A stretch of 64,000 nucleotides of DNA. Origin: Yarrowia lipolytica. Taxonomy: Eukaryota > Ascomycota > Dipodascomycetes > Dipodascales. The translations under genes were made by a program, and so were the position numbers. Within the stretch, counting starts at the first letter, position 1; each line of letters begins with the position of its first letter. The DNA lies in assembly GCF_001761485.1 (NCBI RefSeq), contig NC_090775.1:310001-374000 (forward strand). The letters run 5' to 3'. The notes below the pieces were generated by a model that saw only the letters and a list, made by a program, of their open reading frames with translations, was not told the origin of the DNA and did no database searches. Below, one piece after another: positions 9,858 to 20,768 of this stretch.

Positions 9858-9900
9858 CACTGGAATCGTAATTGCTGATTTGTGATCAGTAATTTCAGTG
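9858..9900. repeat. Bulged stem-loop
   Basis: AATTGCTGAT (9870-9879) and ATCAGTAATT (9885-9894) pair over 10 positions, one of them G-T, around a 5-nt loop. An outer CACTG (9858-9862) pairs with CAGTG (9896-9900). It lies about 380 bp past the MDM1 stop. Confidence 0.5.
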
Positions 9901-10682
9901 CGGCTCCCACCTCTGATCGGATGTTTTCCCCGGTGTTAAACTGGTTCGGCTATTGTTGCTTGTTTGGCTGCCAACTCTGCTATGTCCGTCAACTATTGTC
10001 TGCCAGTCGCCAATATTTGCCACCCATTTCTCGCGACCATTTGTAAGCTGCTGTTTGTATGGTAGTGCGGCAAACTCAATTCGGCACTCCTGGCTGATGC
10101 AATCACATGTCTCTTGGCAGTCTTTGAACCGAGATATTGACAGACACGTCTCACAAATATTATCCAGACTGACACAACGAAATGTTTACGACCAGTAGTC
10201 GGAGTTATGGAGATACAACCGCTGCGAGACGCACTGCGAGAGGAGAATTGAAGGATAATTTGTGGGGTGATCTGTAGGGAAACCCACACAAGCTAGTCTG
10301 AACAAGGGAACCCCTTTGGGACCAATAGCAGACGCGCAGCGTGTGGGGTGTGGTGAATTGAGGTTGCGGTCCAGTTGACTTGTCAATTGAGGACATGCTT
10401 AGTTCAGATACAGTAACTATTGCACTATAAAACTGTTAGTAGCAGGATTATAATTCCGAGTGGGGGATAGTCAGGGTGGGGGTACCACGAGCGGTTGAAG
10501 AGGTGGAGGGGGGGCTTGAAGGCACCACTGTTGACGCTTCTCGGGGTACCTGGAAGAGTATGGTACTTGTGGTCGCCGCCCCTCACGATTCAGAAGCAAG
10601 TCTTATCTGACCCTCTCAAACGATTCGCTCCCAACTCCACCGCATTTTCACCTAAGCTATGAGACAAAACATTGAGCTTAAG

Positions 10683-10708
10683 GTTGTCCCCGCCTCATGT
10701 GGGACAAC
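10683..10708. repeat. 8-bp perfect inverted repeat with 10-nt loop
   Basis: GTTGTCCC (10683-10690) and GGGACAAC (10701-10708) are exact reverse complements separated by 10 nt. No associated gene feature explains it. Confidence 0.6.
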
Positions 10709-11061
10709 GGTATCAGGCTACTGGACATGTGCCACATCACGTCATCTTCACGGTTTGTGACAAGTTGAACCTGAAGATCGGTCATGTCACAGCAATGTCA
10801 AGAGCAGGGTTGCAGAGACCGTCAGAGAGTGTTTTAGACAGGCTGTCGAAGTCAATTGAGTTGTATGACGTGATTTTCGACTCCCCACGTTAGCATCCTA
10901 ACGTCGTACAGTAGCATCACATGTCCATCGACCAAGACAACAAAGCACTGAGTTGATGTTGCAAGTAGCTACTGTAGAAGTAATGTGATCAAATGTTGCA
11001 CTGTGATCCGCGTGAAGGAATAGTTTTTTACAGAGTCGTGAACAGATAGGAACTCTCGCTC

Positions 11062-11116
11062 TCGGATACTCGGATACTCGGTTAATCGGTGAATCGGTTA
11101 ATCGCTACTCGCTTAG
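11062..11116. repeat. Array of 8-bp repeats, consensus tcggNNaN
   Basis: Consecutive units tcggatac, tcggatac, tcggttaa, tcggtgaa and tcggttaa occupy 11062-11101, followed by degenerate tcgctac and tcgcttag. It lies about 150 bp beyond the stop of the minus-strand 90-aa gene. Confidence 0.75.
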
Positions 11117-11267
11117 TTATAGTTTTGTAATAAATACAGATACATTTCGTATATGGGCGGAATCCGCAGATGTGTTGTGAGTGTGAGTCGTTAGTCGTGA
11201 GCAATAAATAAAAGTCGGTGTTCGTGAGAATCATATCAAATGATTGTGTATCACGTACCTGTTTTAC

Positions 11268-11540
11268 TTAGGCAGATGCTCCAGTGGACTCGACAACCTC
11301 AAACTCCTTGTTCTCAGAGGCGGACTCGGCAACGCCGTTCTGAGTGTTGTTCTTCTTCTCGCCAGTGACATCGTAGGTCTCGGCAAAAAGAGATCGGGGG
11401 TAGGCCAGTCGCACCTGAGCGAGAGGACCGTTCTGGACAGCCAGCTTTCGGTACTCAGAGAAAGAGGAGACGGTGGACTGGTTTCGGACCTGAGAAGGAA
11501 CTCGGGCAGAGAGTCGGGCAATTCGGGCAATTCGAAGCAT
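11268..11540 (-). CDS. Small protein with probable mitochondrial presequence, unknown function
   Basis: 90 aa from the ATG at 11538-11540; the open frame continues upstream, but only this ATG gives a sensible N-terminus. Residues 1-24 are rich in Arg (positions 3, 6, 9, 13, 19) with hydrophobic residues between and no acidic residue, a classic amphipathic mitochondrial targeting sequence with a likely cleavage near residues 18-25. The middle (VSSFSEYRKLAVQNGPLAQV, then RLAYPRSLFAET) looks conserved; the tail is acidic and Ala/Ser-rich. There is no membrane segment. The codon pattern matches well-expressed neighbours, and the 5' leader is C/A-rich with CTACAACCA repeats, which suggests good expression. 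It could be a small accessory subunit of a respiratory or ribosomal complex, but I do not recognise the family. Confidence 0.75.
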   Translation of the reverse strand: MLRIARIARLSARVPSQVRNQSTVSSFSEYRKLAVQNGPLAQVRLAYPRSLFAETYDVTGEKKNNTQNGVAESASENKEFEVVESTGASA

Positions 11541-14514
11541 TGTGTGTGTGTTGGTTAGGGGGTGGGAGAGTGGTTGTAGTGGTTGTAGTGGTTGTGTAGT
11601 GACTTGAGTGTGAAGAAAGAAGACACACTGGGGAGGAAGCACGCTATATATAATCCAGTTCCATATACTGATGCTAGGAGTATTGGGTGATTTGCATCTC
11701 AAAAACACAAAGTGCAAAGCAGCTAGTCCACTTGGAAATAGAGTATTTTTCACCCATCTCTGAAACCCAAAATTCTTTGTGCCATGTCTTGCTGGCACGG
11801 TTCTCAGTACTGCCTGTGGAGAAAGAATTTATCCGATACCTCCGAGGAAACTAGTGTGAGGACTATCTATAATACTCCGTCGGAAAATCGACTCTAAACG
11901 GTGGATTCTCCTTACCAAAGAGGTCAAACTCCTCTTCTCCTGGGTCCACTTTGCTTCAAAACACGCCATCTCTCATGCACCAAGAAATATCCACCTGCTT
12001 ACAATCCGCCATGGCTTACGTCACGGCTCCCTTGTGTCTGTTAATATTTCCTCATGGACACGAACTCTATCAACTCTTATCATCGGATGCCGCTATCTGG
12101 TTGGCTAATGGGATATGCAGTGCACGTCTAAACAGCCTGAGGCATGCCACTGACGTAGTCCACCGTTGATGGAGAGATATAGGGAAAACAATGTCAACTG
12201 ACGTAAGCCTGGATCGTCCCAGCCCCTTACTTGGCTGTGTAGATTTTTTCTGACAACGTGATTATACGATCGAGAGAGAAAGAGTGGGATTAAACTACGA
12301 CACTTCACTGTCAATCATTGAGTGACTCGTGCCCTCCTGTGTCATACTTGCCTTAACTCCCAACAGCTGGCCTGGCCCTCTCTCACTTCACCCGCTCTCC
12401 CCACTCTTGCTCTCGCAATGTCTTTCCTTCCATAAACCCATGCTCTCTCTCTCCTCCCTTTTAGCCGCACACCGTCGTTTCCACACCGAAGACGAGAGAG
12501 GGGTTGTGCTACAGGAGTGCGTGTGTACTGCGCGAGATTGAAAAAAATCCGCATCATGCTCCCACAATGCACTCAGTGCCAACGTGGTGAAAGTCTATAG
12601 GGCGTTGCAACCAGCAATCTCTGGGATTCTGGCCTGTCAGATTAACGTGCAGCTCTCTCCTGATGATAGACATGACCGCCGAGCCTATGAACGTTGTATA
12701 ATCGAGAGGAAAAAGCCATACTTAAAAATTATGGCTTCCAAACACGAGGAATGAGAGACAGAGACAAGACTGAAATATCATGCGTAAAAGATATCTGGTA
12801 CGATAACAATGGGAACCGAGGCAAGCGAGATTCGTTTCCCCTCAACTCTCGCTTGTGCTCCCCGGATTCATCTTGTTTATGCTGCCACTCTACAGTTATT
12901 TCTACTTGTAGCTATTTACCTACAATAAACAGAAATAACCGGGCCACCGACTGCACACCTCTTGGATCGATTACCATCGATACCCACCGACTCAGTGCTC
13001 TGCGTCTCCTCACTTAGACCCGGAAAACCGCCGCACCAGGGCAAACTCTCCACAGGCATACTTCGATGCGAATCGTATAAAGTAGCCGCTGCAAATTTTG
13101 TAGCTAATAACCGCGGACCGACCGTTGGAACTCCCCGGGAAGAGGGAATAGGGACGAGAGCGAGGAGCGAATAATTGTGCCATGAATAACGAACCACAGC
13201 GGATATATTTGCCTAAACGAGAAGAAATGACAAATCCGTCACTCTGATACAATCCATACAGCCGCAGACTGCGCAGACTGCAACCTCGGTCATCTGTTTG
13301 CCACTTTCTACGTAGCACTGAGTACACTTTTCCCGTTGCAATTAATACACCATGGTGTTGTTTTCGTCATTGCGGTTGGCCCTTCGGACTTCACGTCGGA
13401 TTACCAATCGGGACCATGGGGAAATCTACCCTAATCAGCCACTTGCCCAAACAGTGGATCTCCCAAGAAAATCCCCAAATCATAAAGTCTTCGCCACCAT
13501 TAATGCACAGGTGAAAAGTTTTCCCAATTAAGTCACGTGACGCTTCCAACTCTGTCGAGCCCATCAGTGGAAACTACGACTGTCGCCACCGAAAATTTTT
13601 GTGCAACCCGCTTCGCTGAAAAGCTGTTAATTTTCCGATTCAATTGAGCCCCATTACATACACTACGAAGTCACGTGATTTCCATGCACACCTTAAATAT
13701 GTTTGTTGGGAGTTTGTTGATTCTGTAGTTAGACCTGTTGTTCCCCTGACCTATGGTTCTAACAGAGTCTATATATCCTATAATAACACCCCGAATCGAT
13801 ATTTATCGAGATATATTCCGTATTCCGGGAAATATTTCGTGGCAAGGATCCCAATATGTCTTTCTCGATTACTCCGTCACCATTAATTAGTCCGTATTTT
13901 CGGCACTAGTTGAGTATCTGTGACACTTCATACAGTGTAGAGTAGCTCAACTACGAGCATTACTGTACCAGTAGGACCACGCCAATTTAGAACCACTGTG
14001 ATCTCGAAAAGATCGCAAAAATAGCGCGTCTTCACGCTTCCAAACGTTTAGCTACAGATTCCCATGCATTGACTCCCGGTGACGTGCCGAATTGCTACCC
14101 CAGTGGTACATTCACAGTCCGCCAATCCGAGTATGGAACTACAACTGGTGCTACTTTAGCCGTCCCACTAACGAATAGTGTGTGACATGTCAAACTGACG
14201 ACCTCGTGTTCACAGAAAATAATGACATTGGCTAGCAGACATGAAACTCGCTCCCCAAGCCGCTCCTTAATTGCCCTTATAGCTACTATAGTTTAGTTGT
14301 AGTGGAAAGTGACGTGTGGAGTACCTGTAAGTGTATCCATAATATTGTTCTTTATCAACAGCTTTGCTTTGAGACACTGTGGAAATACAGCTTGGAATCC
14401 AAGAGGTACTTAGATTCAGAATAGCATACATCGGGTGTTCTAGTTATCCATACATTCTTCGCTACTCGCTTTCGTCGTTGTGTGTGTGTACCATTCTATA
14501 CCTAAATAAATTAA
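11541..14514. other. Long gene-free region (3.0 kb)
   Basis: This covers the promoter of the 90-aa gene and the 3' flank of the 815-aa gene. A triplicated tggttgtag unit lies at 11571-11597. The frames up to about 107 codons have no protein-like composition and mostly start at non-ATG codons. Two GTCACGTGA palindromes lie 138 bp apart (13532-13541 and 13670-13678). No tRNA, 5S rRNA or transposon end was recognised. Confidence 0.55.
13532..13678. promoter_or_regulatory. Pair of GTCACGTGA E-box palindromes
   Basis: GTCACGTGAC at 13532-13541 is a perfect 10-bp palindrome; a second copy, GTCACGTGA, is at 13670-13678. The core RTCACGTG is the known site of the bHLH factor Cbf1 in yeasts. Any target gene here is unclear. 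Confidence 0.4.
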
Positions 14515-16962
14515 CTAGCGAGCAACATTATGAAGCTCGTTTTGAGGCTGTCCCTGGGCCTGAGCCGCCTGCGCCTTTTCCTGCAATTGCCGCTTGTCAA
14601 TCAGAGCTCTCCAAGAGTCGTGAATCTGACGGCCGTTCTTCTGAATCTCGTCGATCTGGCTCTGATCGTACCATCCAGACTCAGCCAGGCGCTTTCGAGT
14701 AGACTCAAACAGTTCCTGAGAGGCAATCATCCGACAAGTCATTTCGTCCGAAGACATGTTGCAGCACTCTTCCTCGGTGGGAGCCAGTTCGTAGGGAAGG
14801 ATTCCTCCTTCGCCAGTGGCAACTCCGTCGTGCGTAGAAGATACGGATGAGCCCAGTCGAGGGGACATGGTGCCCTCTCCTTCGGTGGAGCTCTGGCTGG
14901 TCGACGCGTGGTGCTTTCGGATAGTTAGGTCGGCGTACTCGTTGGTTGGGACGCCGTCATAGATCTCCTTTCGGAGAGCTGACAATGAGTTGGGCGTGCA
15001 GGGGGTGCAGGGGGTGGCCCCGGGGGCCGATGCAGTAGAGTTGACGGGGCAAACAGCAGCAGGAGTCGACATGACCGAGGTGGGATTAGAAGAAGATGCA
15101 TCTGCACCCTCAATGCCAAAGTAGTCGCCTCGGTACTGTCGTCGGAAATGCGAGTGAGTAGACTCTGAGAGAGAGTCGTCATGGGTATCCGAGTCGGGAG
15201 AATGAGAAGACTTCACGCCCTGTTGTTGCTGTTGCTGCTGTCGCTTGTTGCCCCGCGAGCTTCGCTTTCGCTTGACGGCTTCAATCACCTCCATTGCCTT
15301 GTCAAAGTAGTCGCTCAGCTCCTTGTCGTTGTCGTCGTCACCATGGCCTCCCCACACCGACGGAGCGGTGGAGTAGGAGATGGAGGATCTCTCACTATGG
15401 GGCGGCACGTCCGGAACGGTGGCCAGGCCTGCGGTAGCAGACTGGCTTCGCTTGGGAGGTTTGGGAGTGTTGGAAACCTTTCTCTTGAGCGTTGATCCAA
15501 AGTTCTTGAGGAGCTTGGATGACGAGAGAGACGAAAGAGGGGTCGAGTTGGGCGAAATTGTGAATCCCAGACCCACATTGCTATTGTTGTTGTTGTTGTT
15601 GTTGTTGTTGCTTTCATAGTCAGGTGCGGCAGGTGCTGAACTGACGGAAGTTGACGAACTGCCGTTGAGGAAAGGACTTCCCAGACCACTCAGCTGGAGA
15701 TGCAGCTTCTTGTGGCCTCTCTTCTTTCGAAAAGATCGCCGTTCCTTGATGCTGGGCACCTCAGGAGCGGCAGGACAGCTCTCAGCTCCGGACTCCCACA
15801 GGTCATTTGAATCTGCGGTCGAATGCATTGAGAAGGCCTGCATGTCGATTTCGGACTCGTCGTCGTTGTCACCTTCGTCATCGTTCTCGTCAAAGTCCTC
15901 GTTGTCACCGTCACCGCCGTCATTGTCGTGATAGTCCGACTCGGAGTTGTAAGTGGTGTAGGTGTCACATCTCTGGATCCACGAGGGGATGGAAGTAGAC
16001 CGCTGGCGGTTGGACCGCTGGTCAACGGAGAGCTCGTCGAAGTCGGATGCCAGAGACGCTGACTCGATGGATGCATGACGAGTCTGGGCTGGCGACACTG
16101 GCAGCGATGCAGAGACCTTGTTGAACCCGTAGTCGTCTGATGGCGAGTTGGGGAAGGACGAGTCTTGGGGTGTGGGCAGAGGAGGCAGCAAGTTTCGTGC
16201 CTCGTCGACCTCTTCGGGAAAGCTGGTAGAGGGACCAGCCTGGACGGGCGACTGATAGATTGATGAAGATGCAAAAGATAATCTGTCAGCTGCCCTGGCG
16301 TCGACAGCGCTGTAAGAAGAGGATCGGTCCAAGGCTGATCGGGCGTCTGTTCCTGCTCTCAACAGCTCTGGTCGCTGCTGCGGAGCAGTATTGTAAGTGG
16401 GCACGATAGGTACAGTGTCAGCCTTGTTTGTATCCCTGAGAAACTTGGGCGACGGCTGCAGTTGTGGCGTGGAGGACACCGAGTTGGGATGCGAGCGAGG
16501 GGTTAGACGGGGCGGGTGACTAACGGCAGGGGGTATGTTGTGAAGAAGCATACTTCTGTGTGAGGGAGGTGGGATACCGGGAGAGGGTTTGAACTCGCCT
16601 GAGGACCGCAGAGAGTCAATCGATCGGATTGAGTCCGCTGGCGACCGCATCTCTGCAGCCTTCATGTCGAAGGGTCGGAACTCCATTTCGTTTGCCACAG
16701 GTGATCTAGGTGGCGTCGCTGTGCCTCCAACCACACTTGGGGTGTGTTTGTGGAAAGCCTTGGACAAGGAGGGAATGGAGTCGCTGTGTTTGAGCTGCAG
16801 AGACCGCTGTCGCGACAGTCGTGGCGGCTCCAGAGGCTCAAGTGGCGGCCCGTATGTCGAGGAGCCGTTTCCTACGGTGTTACTGCGTGCCCGGAACATG
16901 TTGGACAAGCTGCGACTGCGACTTCGGGTGTCTGCTGTGACTGGTGGCGGCGTTGAAGTCAT
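14515..16962 (-). CDS. Ser/Pro-rich low-complexity protein, unknown function
   Basis: 815 aa from the ATG at 16960-16962; the frame extends upstream only to a TTG. Most of it looks disordered: Ser/Pro/Arg-rich N-terminus with RSRSLS and RQRSLQ motifs that resemble basophilic kinase or 14-3-3 sites, an acidic patch with long Asp/Glu runs (about 355-385), a basic segment (RRSFRKKRGHKKLHL) that could be a nuclear signal, nine consecutive Asn, and seven consecutive Gln after KRKRSSRGNKR. Only the last 90 residues look folded: LPYELAPTEEECC, then DEMTCRMIASQELFESTRKR, LAESGWYDQSQIDEIQ and a helical end. I do not recognise the family; a cortical or signalling scaffold, or a regulator of transcription, are guesses. 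Its upstream region is unusually long (4.7 kb). Confidence 0.8.
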   Translation of the reverse strand: MTSTPPPVTADTRSRSRSLSNMFRARSNTVGNGSSTYGPPLEPLEPPRLSRQRSLQLKHSDSIPSLSKAFHKHTPSVVGGTATPPRSPVANEMEFRPFDMKAAEMRSPADSIRSIDSLRSSGEFKPSPGIPPPSHRSMLLHNIPPAVSHPPRLTPRSHPNSVSSTPQLQPSPKFLRDTNKADTVPIVPTYNTAPQQRPELLRAGTDARSALDRSSSYSAVDARAADRLSFASSSIYQSPVQAGPSTSFPEEVDEARNLLPPLPTPQDSSFPNSPSDDYGFNKVSASLPVSPAQTRHASIESASLASDFDELSVDQRSNRQRSTSIPSWIQRCDTYTTYNSESDYHDNDGGDGDNEDFDENDDEGDNDDESEIDMQAFSMHSTADSNDLWESGAESCPAAPEVPSIKERRSFRKKRGHKKLHLQLSGLGSPFLNGSSSTSVSSAPAAPDYESNNNNNNNNNSNVGLGFTISPNSTPLSSLSSSKLLKNFGSTLKRKVSNTPKPPKRSQSATAGLATVPDVPPHSERSSISYSTAPSVWGGHGDDDNDKELSDYFDKAMEVIEAVKRKRSSRGNKRQQQQQQQGVKSSHSPDSDTHDDSLSESTHSHFRRQYRGDYFGIEGADASSSNPTSVMSTPAAVCPVNSTASAPGATPCTPCTPNSLSALRKEIYDGVPTNEYADLTIRKHHASTSQSSTEGEGTMSPRLGSSVSSTHDGVATGEGGILPYELAPTEEECCNMSSDEMTCRMIASQELFESTRKRLAESGWYDQSQIDEIQKNGRQIHDSWRALIDKRQLQEKAQAAQAQGQPQNELHNVAR

Positions 16963-19530
16963 GGCTTGTGTTGTGTGATGCTCGTGGACAAGAGAACGCA
17001 AGAGAACGAGTTATAAACGGAGGGAAAGTGTCGATGTTTATGCCAGTGTCGAAAAAGTCGGTCTATCGGTCTATGGGGTCGAAATGGGGCTTTGGCGTTT
17101 GAATCGAGTAATCGAGTTGGTCGAGTGGTTCTGTGTTGACCTTGTTCAGAGAGGCAAAAGATGGTGGTGATCTCAATGAGAGGGTCGAGAGGTATCGCGG
17201 AGAAGGAGAGGTTGGTGTGACACGGGTGTCAGCTGAAGCGTGGGGGCGAGGATATACGGGTCTAGGACCTCTTCAGAAGTGTCACCTGGAGGTGAAAGGT
17301 GAGGGCTCGGTAATGCTAATAAGACTCTTCACCAAGGCCCTATCCAAAACTCTAATGGTTATTATCAAGAGGTTGAATTGGTAACTCAAAATCCGGGAGA
17401 TAATCTCAGTACGCTAAGCAACAGGGTGCAACAAGCGAGTGGCTAGGGCAAAAGTGGAAAAGTGAAAGGCAAGAAAGCGCACCCGACCTGATTGGGACGA
17501 AGTACCAAAGAGCGGAATCATACATGGGTTTCCCTCCCTTGTTGTTGGCCCAATAGTTAATGTTTGGTTGGGGGACTAGTATCGCAGTCTACTCGTCTGG
17601 CCCGACCACGGCAAAAGGACGCCAGTAGGCGCCGTGACTACATTGCAAGTGGTCTCAGATTGCCGCAAAGAGCTGAAACGTGTGCTTGGAGGGTGAGACC
17701 TCGGTTGCCACACCACTCACGGTGGTCGGGTGGCCCTCTACAACTCTCTCCTTCTCTGTCCTTCCAATTGTCGCTTTTTCATTTTTAACACTTTTCAGTT
17801 TTGCTTTTACGACTCTCCCACACCGCATTTTTTCGCACCCGCAGTCCATCTGCACCTGGACGACGGTGAACAAGACTAATATCCAAACCCAATACCTTAA
17901 TGGGTGGATTTTCAGGCTCTGAAAAGCGGAATCCTCCACGAAGCCGAAGCCCTTGTCTCAGATGGTTGAACGTGAATCGTGTGTTAGTGGTGTTTGCGGC
18001 CGGCATCCGAGGGCTAACAGGGTAGCCCTGGAGGTCTTTGGGCCCTGAGTTATCGCCTATTAACGTCATAGATACAAGGACATGGGTGATAACCACTTGA
18101 CATGAATGCGGATGCCGACACTGATTTTTTACCTACTTGAGCGGGAATACCGTTTCGTGTGCATGATGTACAAGAAGGTTGGGTCCGGTCTGGATCGAGC
18201 ACAAGTGGTTACTGGATTGAGAAGCAGTGGTGAAACAAGAGACTCGTTGTTTAGCCAGTACCATTGAGCCCATCCGGTCGACTGCCTGCGGGGCCAGGGC
18301 ATGGCACAGCCCATCGCAATTACCTATCATACGTATAAATGTGGATGAGCAATCATACGTCAGCTTCTGTCCCTTTCTCTCTCCCTCCCCCAAAGACCCA
18401 ACCCTCAGTTAAATCCCGTTCTCATGTTTACTCTTGAGCGGACGAGGGTGGGACTGCAGGGCCAGCAGGCGGCATATGTGAAGCGGCCTCTCTAAGGTGG
18501 TTCCTTCGTTTCAAACGGCGTGTCCGAGAACAAGGTCAGGGGACAAGAGGCGCGCCGAAGTCGACGGCAACTTGTCGTCGCACAAGCACAATGCCAACCA
18601 GGTAAACATTATGGGCACTTGGGAAAAGTCCCATCTTGGCTACCAGTAGCACTACTTCTAGTTATTTATAGAACACTGCCATCTGGCCGTTCGGTGCACT
18701 AAATCCGCAGCTGAAGGCCCCCGTTCAGCTGGGTGCAGCATACGGACCGCCTTGGCGCTGCTATTTGGTTTTTATTATTTTGTTTCTTTTTTTTATTTTG
18801 TTTTCAATTTGCCATCGTAAATTGGCTGAGGGGCATCGGCGTAGGTAGCACTCTCTCCTCTCCGTCGTCCAGACGGCCATGTCAGTCTGTCTGTCAGAGA
18901 GAGCACTTTCTAGGTAGGGTAAGCTCCATCTGAATCCCCAAGAAAAGTCACACATGGACAGCCTTTGGATTTAGCAGACATAAGCTTCAATTCTCCAAAG
19001 TGCCAACTCTGAGGGACGTCAAGTTCTTGTTAAGAAGCCCCAACTCAACAGTTTGGACCACGGAAACAGGAGAACGATTGGATAAAAAGAAATGTTTTGG
19101 TTGCAGCATCAGATATCGTAGGTACCTGACACTCGAGCTTTCTTCAGCCCGTCTATTCCATGACTAGAGCGTCTCCAATGTCCCTACACCCAACTCTGTT
19201 TATACCTCAAAAAGGCCCGACTCCACGCAAAAACTGGCAAGTACGACAACAAAGTTCTCACGGGTAAGCAGCTTTGCCAGATCGCTCGGGGATTTTTTTT
19301 CCGTGTAAGCTCCACGGTGTCTTCAGAGTCTGACAGAGTGCCAGCGAGCCACCGATTGTCCGAAAAAATGGCCCCAATAGGCAAATCACTAATCGCTATT
19401 CACGTGGGTGCTAACCAGCTGGTATCTTGTGTACAGCAACCGGCTGTTTCGGCGTGGAGGGGGTACCTTTGGCAAAGGAAGCTACAGTACAAGGAACGCA
19501 CATTAGTCCTGTCCACTGGTGTGTATTGGT

Positions 19531-19550
19531 TGGGGGAGGTCTGTCCCCCA
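19531..19550. repeat. 7-bp perfect hairpin
   Basis: TGGGGGA (19531-19537) and TCCCCCA (19544-19550) are exact reverse complements around a 6-nt loop, a very GC-strong short stem. Confidence 0.6.
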
Positions 19551-20281
19551 CTGTCTATTCCTCTCTCAGAAGCTTCCCCACAATTGCAGAACACTATGAT
19601 CGCTATTATAATACTCGTATGGTTGCTTGCTGTGAGAAGCCTATCGTGGGTTGTGGTAGAAACGAGTATCGTGCCGTGTGCACGCTAACCCCACTGCAGT
19701 ACTCGTACTTGTATGTTGCTCTTCTGGTGTCTCACCATTATTTCTATGATCGGCCTCCACGTAACTGAGTGCCGAAGAGCTGCGCCAAAGGTCTAAGTAA
19801 CTCGGCTCGACGTCTCACTGCGGAAGGTGGCATGAAAATCTAGAAGCGGTGATCTGAAAATCGGGCTATCCATGATGGGAGCAAGGCGGACGCTGGACAG
19901 CGCTTCATGTGAAGAAGCACCCATGCTCGCAACTCCACGGGTTCAATGCAACCGAACCTGTCAACCAGCCAATCGAACTGTGTTACTTTTCCAATGTCGC
20001 AAAGAGACGAGCGAAAGCGAGTCTCAAAACGGCCTTCAAAGCTACAGTAGCCTCTGCCATCGACGACATCGACGACATTGCATGTACACTATGTATCGAC
20101 CACCTACGATACTGCAATACAGTAGCATATCATCATCCGCCGAATAAGTCACTGGTCAAAATATCTCCGTCTTAAACCACTGTCTACCTTGTATATACGC
20201 CGTATTCGCATACTCCGCCCCTTCCCGGAGCCCGGCTCTTAGAGCATAACCATTAGCTTGGAGTCTGTGGCTGAAAGATTA

Positions 20282-20300
20282 CCAATTTGGTCCAAATTGG
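20282..20300. promoter_or_regulatory. 19-bp perfect palindrome with inverted CCAAT boxes
   Basis: CCAATTTGG-T-CCAAATTGG. Each half contains a CCAAT box, one on each strand at the outer ends. CCAAT is the site of the HAP2/3/4/5 complex in fungi. The distance to the nearest start codon (16962) is over 3 kb, so the function is uncertain. Confidence 0.5.
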
Positions 20301-20734
20301 ACCTGGAAGAAGACTGACTATCGCCTCGTACCGGGCCCACACGCTACCGATAGTTGAACTATGATCTCGGATCTAAAAGAAAAGTATCCGTGGTATTGAA
20401 CGGACAGGTGCTGCTTCACGTGCAATTTGCTGTACCTCGTGCTTGATGCATCGCGCCCACATGTTCCGTTATCTCCCTCCTTCTATCGTGGTCCATGCAA
20501 GTACGAGCACCCTATACGTACAGGAATTTCTTTTGAGGCAGTCGTGGGACGTTGGGTGCTCTGTTTCCACGTGCAGTCCCTCCAAGTGCACTCGCCTACC
20601 GACCACTGCTCTTGGCTGTCCTGTCGATCTCTGAGCGTAAAAAGCAACGATAAAATATAAAAGCTCTGCAGAACAAAACATAATAGACTCGCGGATGGTG
20701 CATTAGTCCGCACAGTATATGTGGGTACCGTCAA

Positions 20735-20768
20735 TCGTCGAAATGACGACTTCGGGCTAACGAGCCCG
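20735..20768. repeat. Two adjacent short hairpins
   Basis: TCGTC (20735-20739) pairs with GACGA (20745-20749); three bases later CGGGCT (20753-20758) pairs with AGCCCG (20763-20768) around a 4-nt loop. This could be a structured RNA segment. Confidence 0.45.

Larger units (their letters stand above)
9478..11267. other. Intergenic region between MDM1 and the 90-aa gene
   Basis: 1790 bp where two 3' ends converge. No ORF with recognisable content. It contains two strong hairpins (9858-9900, 10683-10708) and an array of 8-bp repeats (11062-11116), all listed separately. G-rich runs occur around 10462-10520. Confidence 0.6.

Noticed and set aside
19909-20175. 88-codon frame in the 4.7-kb spacer
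   Set aside because: It starts at GTG and has no recognisable features; likely chance.
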